The translations under genes were made by a program, and so were the position numbers. The notes below the pieces were generated by a model, which did not search any database, was not told the origin of the DNA, and was given only the letters and a program-made list of their open reading frames with translations. Of a stretch of DNA of 64,000 bases, positions 22,369 to 31,920 are shown piece by piece. The stretch covers positions 1 through 64,000 of the forward strand of contig OU744730.1 in the NCBI GenBank assembly GCA_916613615.1. The letters run 5' to 3'. Source of the DNA: Steromphala cineraria. Lineage: Eukaryota; Mollusca; Gastropoda; Trochida; Trochidae. How positions within the stretch are numbered: the first letter of the stretch is position 1; each line of letters begins with the position of its first letter.

Positions 22369-22525
22369 GATAAATCCATTCTGTTTTCTATTTTGGGGTT
22401 GTATGTCGTGCATTCTTTACCCCTAAATAAACATTTCAAACCTCGCAAGCTCGGTTTGAAATTATATTTAGGGGTAAAGAATGCACGACATACAACCCCA
22501 AAATAGAAAACAGAATGGATTTATC
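22369..22525. repeat. Near-perfect palindrome (hairpin element), about 73 bp arms
   Basis: GATAAATCCATTCTGTTTTC at the left is exactly complementary to the right end at 22525. The arms stay almost identical through GGGGTTGTATGTCGTGCATT and CTTTACCCCTAAATA to TTTCAAACC, around the loop TCGCAAGCTC. The only obvious difference is in the AAACA/TATAA segment. This is the most perfect palindrome in the window. Confidence 0.93.
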
Positions 22526-22693
22526 CCCTAATTGTACATCGATATATGTTTACATACTGTAGTGATTCGCTGTCTATCACAATGCCATTGTCGGCTAATT
22601 TTAAGAGAGGCACGTTAACACGTTACGTCTGTGATGTGTAAAGGTTATGTTCAGGCGATAAAAGTCATACAGACTCACATTAATATGAATACG

Positions 22694-24005
22694 AAAAGGT
22701 AAAGCCTTTAAAAAGGCATGGTTGATGCCACAGATGAAGGTTGTGATTAGTCGACCAATTTTGGTGATAAGTGCACTGTAACAACACTAATATTAGCACG
22801 AGTATTGATCAATCAATCAAAGTTAATTTCGCAAAATTTTTTTTTTCAACATGAGTTTTTTTACTTTTATCGACGAGTGTTGGTTTATTTTATATCAAAG
22901 GACACGAGGGTGATATTCTATTTATCATCCAAAATCACTCTTTTTCACATCTCAGAGAAAATATTTACATCTCTGAACACAACTATACCACTGTGTATAA
23001 CCGTACACCGGAACTAGCGAGGTGTCAGCGGAGAAATGTTGCTAGCGAGGAGCGTGATGGCAAACGGGATCACTTAAAAAGCAATGATCGCCGTTTCATC
23101 AATTTTTTTCCAAGTTATTATCATGCCAAAAGCTTTCTGAGACATAACTGTTTAATGTCATATCATGTTCATAGTCAGAGATAGTACATAAATATTATGT
23201 TACTAACAAGATCATTACTCGCAACTGTCATTGATACTGTCCCTTGGATAAAGAATGACAAGCACATATATTTCACTAAGTATGTGTGCTAAAATAAACA
23301 ACATGGTGTTGATTATTTGAATGTTATGGAGTAAAATATAACTTTCGATTTCGGCTAATCGCTAGCAACATTTCTCCGCCGTACACTCGTTAGTTCCGGT
23401 GTACGGTTATATATAGTGTATACTAGATTTTCAAGACAGTGGGGCAGCGTTGACAATGACAGGATATTGTGTAAATTGTACTGCCAAAACGATATCTCCT
23501 AGGCGCCATCGCTTGATCTCTCAGAAGCAATGATGGTTAATTATTAACAGGAGTATTACAAATACTAAAAAAACAAAATACTCTCTTAGGATCCGAAGTC
23601 GAAAGCGTTATCCCCTGAGTAAGCAGGCCTGATAGCTTAAGTTGTGAACCAACGATATATGTCATATTCTAAATATAGCACGCGTCATTTTCAGTAGCTC
23701 TGGTGATAAATATATGTTTTCGACGTAACCATTTAGTGACATCGTTAAATATAACTTGTAACGTGGTAATAAATGCTCCACCAATTAGTAAACATTAGTC
23801 TTATTTCAATGTCACCAGCGTACTTACAGAAACATTCCTTTTAAAATCACCAGGAGAGGCAAATTAGCGTAATTAAATTGCGTGGGTTATATAAAAAGTG
23901 GATTTTGCGATTATTGAATGCAAAATAATGCTCCTAGAACTTCTAGAACAAATGTAGACTCTTCTTCATATGAAGTTGTTTTAATTGACTCTGTTAACAT
24001 TTATC
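22694..24005 (+). mobile_element. Dispersed non-coding element, copy A, interrupted by an 0.8 kb insertion
   Basis: The parts 22694-22985 and 23787-24005 are homologous, in inverted orientation, to 28356-28890. Shared landmarks are GCCTTTAAAAAGGCATGG, ATTAGCACGAGTATTGATCA, CACATCTCAGAGAAAA, GTAAACATTAGTCTTATTTC and the end AACATTTATC. In copy B the two parts are joined by about ten bases, but here 22986-23786 separates them. No coding frame. Confidence 0.8.
22985..23424. mobile_element. TIR element nested in copy A, TIRs of about 52 bp
   Basis: ATAACCGTACACCGGAACTA at 22998 and CGGAGAAATGTTGCTAGCGA ending near 23047 are mirrored by the complement at about 23360-23410. Weaker pairing extends out to TATAC near both ends. 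The left boundary coincides with the point where copy A departs from copy B, as expected for an insertion. About 390 bp of internal DNA has no coding frame longer than 63 codons. Confidence 0.75.
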
Positions 24006-25601
24006 GTCGTCATCATCATTTACTCTAAAAAATCCACCAACGGTGGTACATGAGAAAAACACAATTACAATGCAACATATGTATAACAAATACCAAATTG
24101 GCAAGGATTTTCAAAGAAATGTGTTATTAATGATACATGATACAGGGGATATCTCAATATGATAAGTTAAAGATATATATTCAATTTATTTCTTTATTTG
24201 GAGTCTTGTAGTCACTAAATTTACGTATTTAGCTAATTTTCGTAAAATGTTGATTTTGTTTGACTTAAGAAGGTTTGTCATCTTTATGATATTTGGCCAG
24301 GTTACGTAATGGCTTGGTATTAACAAAGTTCTTTCAGCAATGAAGGATTCGCATCTAAAAATATATAGTAAAATTCATCAGAAACTGTTGGCAGGTTCGT
24401 TCTTCTCTGGGTACTCCGATCCATCGGCTAGTTTCGACTGGTAGATTATAATTTGAAGTTCGAAATTTCAAAAGTTGCTGTGATATAGCCTCAGGGAGGA
24501 GATATCTTTCAAATTGAGGATATTTTTTGTAAAATTGATAAAATGTACCTTAAGGGCTTGCAATGACATTTTCTCTCCAACTTTGAATAAATTGATCGTG
24601 AAGAATGTTCTCAACATTAGCCGTTAATCATGCCGCGGAATACCAAGATAGATTGTCGTAAATATAGCTCAATCCGACATTATTAAGGATAAATTTGATA
24701 GAATTGAGCCAGGGGTAACTGCTATTAATATGTATGGCGTCATATGTTATAAATGAATGGGTTAGTTTGGACAATTTAATTACATCATTTTGTAAACTTG
24801 TGACAGAAAGATATCATGCCCTTGTATATTTTTTTAATAGAGAGAGGTTTTCTTCCAAGTTCGCCATAAACCATATACGTTGGTGTTGAGTTTCTAAGCC
24901 CAACAGAAAGTTAAAGAAATTTGAGATGAACTCGTTCAACTAAATCAAAATTTTCAAAACCCCATACCTCGGAACCGTAAGTTAAGATAGGCACAACTAA
25001 GGTATCAAACATTGCTAATAAGGTATCTAGTGTTAACTTTAACTTGCGGGCTTTCTCAAGAAAAGCGTACATTACTTTTTGTGCATTATCACATAACGTT
25101 TTAATCCCACATTTAAATCGTCTATTCCGATGCATGTAAATCCCTAGGTATGTATAATTATCGACTATCTCTAGAGGTTTCTTGCCGTAGAAAAAAGTTT
25201 GTTTTGAGGATTTTGCTGGACCACCACCGAAAATTAGCACTTTAGTTTTTCTGATATTAACATTTAGTTTCAATTGTGATGAGTAATCACAAAAAGCATC
25301 AAGTGATTGCCGGAGGCCGGAAGGCGAAGTGTCATAGATAACTGTGTCATCAGCATAAAGTAAAATGATAAGTTGAATCCACAGCGCAATATCCGCCTCA
25401 TTTGGACCCTTGCTTTCTATACTTACCCCTCCACATCCTTTTGATAATAAATATGGTTCTAAACCATTCAAAATTATTGAGAAAAGTTATGGAGAGAGAT
25501 TTTCTCCTTGTCTTACTCCAGTGAGACATGGGGAATAATCTGAAAAGGTGTTATTTAACTGGACTCTTGATTTTATGTCTTTGTACATATTAATTACAAG
25601 T
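24003..25601 (-). pseudogene. LINE reverse transcriptase remnant, 5' truncated and decayed
   Basis: Read on the minus strand, the open part at 25471-24911 contains LLYADDTVIYDTS, the catalytic YADD box of reverse transcriptase. It then has LKLNVNIRKTKVLIFGGG, NYTYLGIYMHRNRRF and PILTYGSEVWGFENF, the palm-to-thumb motifs of CR1/L2/Jockey-type LINEs. Upstream, out to about 25600, is GVRQGENLSP, followed by an in-frame stop at 25487-25489 where the family has a hydrophobic residue. After 24911 another stop interrupts before VYGELGRKPLS. The frame then shifts and continues with PWLNSIKFILNNVGLSY and LKFRTSNYNLPVETSRW down to about 24240. The minus-strand 3' end is a (GAT)-rich tail at 24003-24018. 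The endonuclease domain is missing. It is inactive, and related to but more decayed than the fragment at 932. Confidence 0.88.
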
Positions 25602-25739
25602 AAAGAAGCGAGCAAAGCTCACATACCCCCGCTCCCCACTTTGTTCAAAGAATTTCAAATAGTAAAACTGATTAATATTTTATATATATTTATAAACCTC
25701 CAGTGACGTCACTCTATTGTTCTATTAGGTTCTTCTTTT

Positions 25740-25850
25740 ACCGGATAAACCTCTTTGCCGGGCATTCTCCAAGAATGCCCAGGGCTTTCTTGAAGAATGC
25801 CCAGGGCTTTCTCCAGGAAAGCCCGGGGCTTACTCTAGAATTTATCGGAA
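25740..25850. repeat. Tandem pair of short hairpins inside an outer inverted repeat
   Basis: At 25760-25780, GGGCATTCT and AGAATGCCC flank CCA. At 25804-25824, GGGCTTTCT and GGAAAGCCC flank another CCA. Between them is a mixed copy (GGGCTTTCTTGAAGAATGCC). CCGGATAAA near 25741 and TTTATCGG near 25843 form an outer pair. The GC-rich stems stand out from the AT-rich surroundings. Confidence 0.75.
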
Positions 25851-25968
25851 ATTTATTTTGATTGGGATTATACACGTTTTAAAATACTTTGTTTCAAAGT
25901 CCTTCTTCGAATAAATACCATCACAAAATATCATATTTTTGACAAATCACAAATATAATGTTCGCAAG

Positions 25969-26037
25969 CCTGGTTTCGATCTCTGCACCACTCGCTGACT
26001 AAACTGGCGCCTTTGACAACTCGGCTATAAAGCCCCA
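25969..26037 (-). repeat. Decayed tRNA-like sequence (Ser/Leu-type A box)
   Basis: On the minus strand TAGCCGAGTTGTCAAAGGCG is a type II (Ser/Leu) tRNA D-arm and A box. About 40 bp on, GATCGAAACC stands in for the B box. The interior does not fold into a usable anticodon arm. It is likely a SINE head or tRNA pseudogene within the insertion at 25693-26385. Confidence 0.45.
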
Positions 26038-26236
26038 CGAGAACAATGATGTATTTTCCGCAGTGACAATCATGTCAACTTCACGAGGCAGATAGCGAGC
26101 GCAAAGCACGTGCAGGGCGCGGATGTGCTCTCCGTTTGCTCATGGTGATTCCCTACCAGTAAAAATCAATGAATCCATTTTTATACTTATTATTGAAATT
26201 ATTTTGTAACTACGGTTTATCTCGGTTCATAAGTTA

Positions 26237-26375
26237 GATCAAAACCTCGCCCTCGGTGTTGTTTGATAATGTAAGCCCTCAGCCTCGGGAAATTGGGGCG
26301 TGCCTGTCGGCCCTTTCCAATTTCCCTCTGCCGCGGGCTTACGTTATCAACAACACCTCTGGCTCGGTTTTGATC
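26237..26375. repeat. Palindrome (hairpin element), about 60 bp arms, GC-rich
   Basis: GATCAAAACC(T/G) at the left pairs with the right end GGTTTTGATC (26375). TGTTGTTTGATAATGTAAGC pairs with GCTTACGTTATCAACAACA, and GGGAAATTGG pairs with CCAATTTCCC, around a loop rich in GGGC/GCCC. Mismatches are scattered. It lies inside the 0.7 kb insertion. Confidence 0.82.
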
Positions 26376-27090
26376 CTACACATAATATATATATTTTAAA
26401 ATATTTTAATAAAGTTATATGATAGTTGAGTATACAGTAAGTCATTGTGTAGGGTCTTCTTTCCACTGAAATCCCAATACCAAATGCATGAATAGGTTTT
26501 ACAATTAAAAGGGTACATCTAGCTATAATGGTTGATCTTTGTTTCAAATTTGAGGTAGTTATCGTGAATATTCTACTAGATGCACTGATGACAAAATTAT
26601 TTTTGTTGAGTCACTTCCAAAGAAACAACAGAAAAGAAAATCTATGTATCGTTTTGCTCTCACGAGGCATATCCAGCAATCACAATTGACATATGTAGCA
26701 AATTTGGTGAAGCTGAGATGTATATTTCAGGAAATATGTTCGGTCTAACCTTCAAAAGGTACATGTGGGGATCTTGGTTGATAAGTGTATGAAGTTTGGT
26801 GAAGCTAGCATGAATAGTTCAGGATATATGCTCCGGACAAAGGACTTAGTCATAGAGTCACTGTTTTAGTTATGTTTCTATAGAAACCGCAAACATTAAA
26901 AGTAATTTGTTGGTCTAACCCTCAAAAGGCACATCTAGGGATCATGGTTGATAAGTGTATGAAGTTTGGTGAAGCTAGAATGAATAGTTTAGGAGATATG
27001 CTTCGGACAAAGGACTTACATGTAGTCATAGAGTCACTGTTTTAGTCATGTTTCCATGGAAACCGCAAAAAATATTTAAAAAATAGAGCC

Positions 27091-27300
27091 ATGGGCTCTG
27101 TAGCTCATCAGGCTTTACATTTGATTTCGCTATAGAGTGCTGCCAATGTGGTGCCCCTTTAATAGGGGCCATGGGGCCACCAAAGCTACAATTTATAATC
27201 CTCACTAGATAAGGAGTTCGTACACAAAGTTTCAGCTTTCTAGGCCTTCTGCTTCTGGAGAAGAAGATGAAGATAGGTTTTTATGGCATGGTCCCTTAGG
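27091..27300 (+). repeat. Dispersed repeat (ATGGGCTCTGTAG family), copy 1
   Basis: Shares ATGGGCTCTGTAG, TTTACATTTGATTTC, a GGCCACCAAAG-type piece, TTTCAG(C/T)TTTCTAGGC and TGCTTCTGGAGAAGAAG with 36981-37190. No coding frame. Confidence 0.7.
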
Positions 27301-28355
27301 CCCTTATTAGGGGCCACAAGGCTACCAAAGCAATTTGAATTTTGAATTTATTGAGATATATTTGAACAAAAGATTTTACCCATGAATTGTTGAGGATCTC
27401 CAAACCAATGAATGGGTTCTGAGTGGAATGATTTGTGAAACAATTGAACTTCTTGTCAGTTTTCAGGAATTTTAAATCTGATTTTGAATCTGTCTAATTG
27501 ATAAATGTATACGTGTTAATCACATTCAATGGAACGTGAGTACCGTAAGACCATTTTCTGCCTTGAATGGTAGCAGACTGTTTGTTAATAGTCAACAAAA
27601 TACTTCTTGAAACTTGTTCAACAATAAGGAAATATATTGAAGTATTTTTAAATGCAATGATTTCATGTTCTGATTTCTGTTATTGTCATCATCTATAATA
27701 AAAACTTGGATAGGTTTTGTTGTCATGTTTAAGAAGAGGAAAAAGTTGAGGAATTTTCATTATGGGGATTTCATACGATATTATGTGGAAGACTTTATCA
27801 AATTTGAAATAATGAAACAAATAGTCTCTCCATTGTCCAGAATAAGTAAATAAATCTATTAATATGCATATGATCATGAAACCATATAATGAACCTACAC
27901 TTCAGGCAGTGGATTCACTTGTCTGAAATTGTGGCATTGTGATCCTGTGAGTTGAAATAAGTTGCAAACAAAATTGTCAAGATTTGATGTAGTTTTATAT
28001 ATTTATATATATAAATAATAATAATTATAAAAAATATATATTTATGATGTAGCACCTTTATCCCAAAACTTAGCCCTCACCTAATCCTTTGTAACGCTCT
28101 TTTTTCTCAAGGTGTCCACCAGTTATTGGTTGATGCCCCATCAACCTTATATTACTGTTGATATTTACAAAGGGAAGCCGCGCCAATCACATGAGCTGTA
28201 TCCAAATCAAATGACCAATGAAAAGAGTTGTAGCAAAAAAATGCATTACGTCACCATGTGGATAATACAAAATGTTTGGCACATAAAACTGTGGAATATG
28301 ATTTCACTTTAAATGTTGTATTAAAAGAGTAATAATATTTCATATTCCAGACGCT
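27301..28355. other. 1 kb without a recognised gene
   Basis: AT-rich, with low-complexity TATATA/AATAAT sequence at about 27990-28045 and a small hairpin at 28128-28146 (GGTTGATG, CCC, CATCAACC). No family motif was recognised in the short frames. Confidence 0.35.
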
Positions 28356-28890
28356 GATAAATGTTAGCAGAGTCAATAAAAACAACTTCATATGAAGAAA
28401 AGTCTACATTTGTTCTAGATAAGAGCATTAGTCTGCATTCAATAATCGCAAAATCCACTTTTTTCATTACCCAAGCGATTTTATTTCGCTAATTTGGCTC
28501 GCTTGGTTAATTAAAAAGGAATGTTTCTGTTAGTACACTGGTGACATTGAAATAAGACTAATGTTTACTCTAATATATTTGTGTTCAGAGATGTAAAGTT
28601 TTTCTCTGAGATGTGGAAAAGAGTGACTTTAGACGATATATAGAATATCACACTCGTGTCTTTTGATATAAAATAAATCAACACTCGTTGTTAAAAGTAA
28701 AAAGGATACTTTCATAAACTCGTGTTGAAAAAAAGATTTTTGTGAAATTACATTTGATTGATTGATCAATACTCGTGCTAATATTAGTGCTGGTACCCAG
28801 TGTTGATACAGTTCACTTATCACCCAAATTGGTTGAATAATCACAACCCTCATCTGTGGCATCACCATGCCTTTTTTAAAGGCTTTTCTT
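28356..28890 (-). mobile_element. Dispersed non-coding element, copy B (uninterrupted)
   Basis: Inverted homologue of 22694-22985 plus 23787-24005. Here CTCTGAACACAAATATATTA joins directly to GAGTAAACATTAGTC, which gives the pre-insertion form. It contains an arm-like segment (ACTCGTGTCTTTTGATATAA then CAACACTCGTTG) shared with one arm of the palindrome at 8802-8944, and a second ACTCGTGTTGAAA segment facing it. The family may therefore itself have a decayed fold-back core. Confidence 0.78.
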
Positions 28891-29417
28891 GTTGAAAGAA
28901 GCACCTGTTGAGACAAGCACCTGCACTGGACACCTAGCTAGCACTGACTCACATTATGAGCACCCTATATAAACACACCCATATGTCGAGGAAGTGCCAG
29001 TGGGTAACTACTGTGTTTCAAATTGGGAAGCTGCAAACAAAAAGAAAACATTGTTGAACTGTGAAGAATAACATTGTATCAACATGTTCTCATTCACTGT
29101 ATTGTCTTTATAAAGGGAATTGAAACAGTGTATTTCGTCAATAACAGTCTTGTAAATATTAGGACATTCTCTATTTTGATAAACTTGTATCAATGCATAA
29201 AAATATTTTCTTGATTGAGGCGGGTAAAAATATTTTGAATCATTTGGAACTCCAAATATTAAATATCATGTACTGTAATGTACGAAATACTTTCATCTCA
29301 AAAGAAAATGCCTGCCAGACATCACCGACATAGACAGAACTTGTATGAACATTGGTCTTTATTCATAAAGTAGTTATTCTAAATTCATCCACAAGAACTT
29401 AAAATGTTTGCAAGATA
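28891..29417. other. Stretch without a recognised gene
   Basis: No gene, RNA or repeat recognised. Confidence 0.35.
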
Positions 29418-30180
29418 AGAAGCGAGCAGAGCTCACATACCGCCGCTTCCGATTTTGATAATAAGAATTCAAATAGAAACATTAATAAACATTGGGTAAA
29501 GTTGTATGATAGTCAAGTATACAGTTTTAAAGATGAGTCATGTAAGTCATGTTTCAACTCGAAACACAAAACTAACTTCATAATCTAATCATTAAAAGGG
29601 TATATCTAGGGATAATGGTTAATTTATGTTTAAAATTATCATCGATAATAGGAAGGTAGTAATCATCAATATTCTAGATACTTACTGAGGAGTTTGTTGA
29701 ATCATTTTGTAAGTCAAGTTTCCCTCAAAAGAAATCTTAGGATCAAGATTGACATGTGTAGAAAGTTTGGTTGAGCTGAAATGTATACTTCAGGAGATAT
29801 GTTTCGGGTTAATATATAATATATATAATATATAATCATTTTTTGTCATGTTTCCATGGAAACCGCAAAAACAGAAACTCATTCGTTGGTCTTATCATCA
29901 AAAGACACATCTACGGGTCATCGTTGATAAGTTTAAGAAGTTTGGTGAATTTAGCATGTACAGTTTAGGAGATATGGTATAGACAAAAGGCCTTCTAACC
30001 GTTTTGTCATGTTTCCATGGAAACCGCAAAATTTAAAAATCATTTGTTTACCCTGTGACCCTCACACCTAGGGATCATGGCTGATAAGTGTATGAAGTTT
30101 GGTGAAGCATGTGTAGTTTAGGAGATATGCTCCGGACAAAGTTTTGTGACGGACGGACGGACAGGGAGAATTAACGCTTT
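29418..30180 (+). mobile_element. GCTCACATACCCCCGC-headed element, second full-length-like copy
   Basis: Head GAAGCGAGCAGAGCTCACAT; internal CACATCTACGGGTCAT (29907) and CACACCTAGGGATCATGG (about 30062) units, each followed by GATAAG, AAGTTTGGTGAA and GGAGATATG. It has CCATGGAAACCGCAAA twice and a 3' end with GGACGGACGGACAGGG. It carries an AT-only stretch at 29818-29840. Comparison with the 25.6-27.1 kb copy defines the family. Confidence 0.7.
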
Positions 30181-31080
30181 ATACCGTATTTTTTCGAGTA
30201 CAACCCGGGCCCCCATTACAACCCGGGCCTCGAATATAACCAGGGGGGGGGGGGTCTAACATAAATACTGAATACACCCTGTTGCAATGTTTTTATCAAT
30301 TAGTGATCTCTACACAGGAAGTAGAAGTATCCAGCTTCTTTCTTAAATGCATATAGATCAGTAATACGCTCGTTTTGAAAAGATACACTGGTAAAATATG
30401 TCGATAGTATATACCTCACGGAAACCGTACATGTATATTGCAGGGATTGATACGGGTTTTGATAAAAGAATGAATATCAACAGAAATGCCACGGGATATG
30501 TAGAACCAGATCAATAATTTTCTATAAAAACGCCATTCCTAGAAGATTTTGAAACGTCAATTCAGACCTGAACAAATACAACCCGGCCTCCGTTGTGTAA
30601 GCATCTATCATGCTGATTAATTTTTATTTAAGACTATTTAACATCTACTCATGTTCTCGGCATTTCACTTCGCACAAACGCACCCTTCTCGTGCGTTCCA
30701 ATGCTTAGGCTTAAAAAAATTTAAAAAAAATTCTGGTCTTTGCATGCAGGCAAAAATGATGCGATTAAGCATATTTGTTTAAATTTCGAAATATTTTTTT
30801 TTAATATGAAATTCAATGGAATATGAAAAAAATAGATAAAAAATAAACTTGGAATCACTTTATAACTGTGTCTTTGAATGCCTTCACGAACAGAATCGAG
30901 TTAGATTATTTTAGTTCAAGTTTCAATGGGTTTTTTTCTGAGCCTCGGACTACATTTCCATTTCCCCCTTGACAACATCTGAAAAAAGGGTTGATGCGGG
31001 GGGTTGAAACTGACGCGGGCGGAAACCAGAAACAAGTTACTTGTTTTATCATACAATGGATAGTGTTCTCGGCATAATAA
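30181..31080. other. 0.9 kb without a recognised gene
   Basis: Contains ACAACCCGGGC twice (about 30200 and 30220), a run of 12 G at 30243-30254 and a related TACAACCCGGCC near 30577. These look like traces of another dispersed repeat. No coding frame. Confidence 0.35.
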
Positions 31081-31082
31081 AG

Positions 31083-31109
31083 CCAACGGATATTTTCGAT
31101 ATCCGTTGG
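31083..31109. repeat. Perfect 11 bp hairpin
   Basis: CCAACGGATAT and ATATCCGTTGG flank TTTCG. A GGATACCGAT-type partial echo occurs about 30 bp downstream. Confidence 0.85.
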
Positions 31110-31381
31110 GCGTGGCTAAGGGTCATATACGGATACCGATGCAAATTTCAAAGGTCAAGGTCGGAACTTCTTTCGAAATTTCCGATGACGTCACAAGCAT
31201 TAACATTTTGAACGCCTTTAGTAACGCAGAGAGGCATTACAATATAAATGATACATTGCATAAACATTAATCTAAGAAATAACAACAAAACTGTATTGGT
31301 CTTTAACCATATGTATGACTTAGCAGTGCTAAAACACTGTCATCACGATTTGAATGAAACCGACTGAACAATTTTACTCAC

Positions 31382-31657
31382 AGGTACCAAAGGCAGTTCA
31401 AGTCTCATGTTCAAACACGTGATTAACCCATCTTCGGTGTTTTTCTTTACCTTTATTGTTAAGTTTGGATTTGGAAATCCAAAGACTATCATCGAGTTTA
31501 GCTCTCCGGCCATCAATCTTCGTTCAATCGCTGTCTCAACGCAAACCGCCATTGTCACGTAGGCGAAGGGAAGCAACTCGTGCCCCTTGGTGAAATTGAC
31601 TCGTCCTCTCGATGACGTCGGATTAACGAACGTCAGTTCGATCCCGCCAAAGACCAT
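31382..31657 (-). CDS. Candidate first coding exon of an unrecognised gene (92 codons)
   Basis: I do not recognise the protein. From ATG at 31657 the frame runs 104 codons to a stop at 31343. A strong splice donor (GGTACCT/GTGAGT) falls after exactly 92 codons, at 31382, so the segment is better read as a phase-0 first exon. It begins MVFGGIELTF and continues with GHELLPFAYVTMAVCVETAI. There is no signal peptide or obvious transmembrane helix, and the amino-acid mix is ordinary. It is markedly richer in G+C and CpG than the flanks and carries no repeat hallmarks, which favours real coding sequence. A TATA-like box lies about 105 bp upstream. Later exons would lie below 31340, but none could be identified. 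It could instead be a fragment of a decayed transposon gene. Confidence 0.35.
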
Positions 31658-31754
31658 TTAAAATGTGTCTAATTTTTAAAATCATCGTTTTTTTAATAGA
31701 TTTTTAAAATTTCAAAACTTTTGAGTCGTAGCAAACTAACTCAAACGGCAATAA

Positions 31755-31768
31755 AAGGCATATATAAG
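31755..31768 (-). promoter_or_regulatory. Possible TATA box for the 31382-31657 exon
   Basis: On the minus strand CCTTATATATGCC stands about 105 bp before the ATG, leaving room for a start site near 31735 and a short leader. ATTTGCATAT-type octamer sequence lies further upstream near 31817. Weak evidence in AT-rich DNA. Confidence 0.2.
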
Positions 31769-31920
31769 GAGGAATTATATTTTGTCCATTCACCGTCAGA
31801 GTCATTGCTCTATTTATTTGCATATATCAATGCGCGAATCTTAAAACAATTTCAACTATTAAAATAGTATTATCAGGCATTTTTTTCGAATTAAATTTTA
31901 AAATGACATTGTATGATAAA

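Larger units (their letters stand above)
25603..27080 (+). mobile_element. GCTCACATACCCCCGC-headed element, interrupted by an 0.7 kb insertion
   Basis: The head GAAGCGAGCAAAGCTCACAT at 25605 and the following TTCAAATAG match the copy at 29418. Homology breaks near 25692 and resumes near 26386 with GTTATATGATAGTTGAGTAT. The body has two clear units with GATAAGTGTATGAAGTTTGG near 26778 and 26950 (about 172 bp apart), each followed by a GGA(G/T)ATATG-type segment and CCATGGAAACCGCAAA or a variant. No coding frame. Confidence 0.7.
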
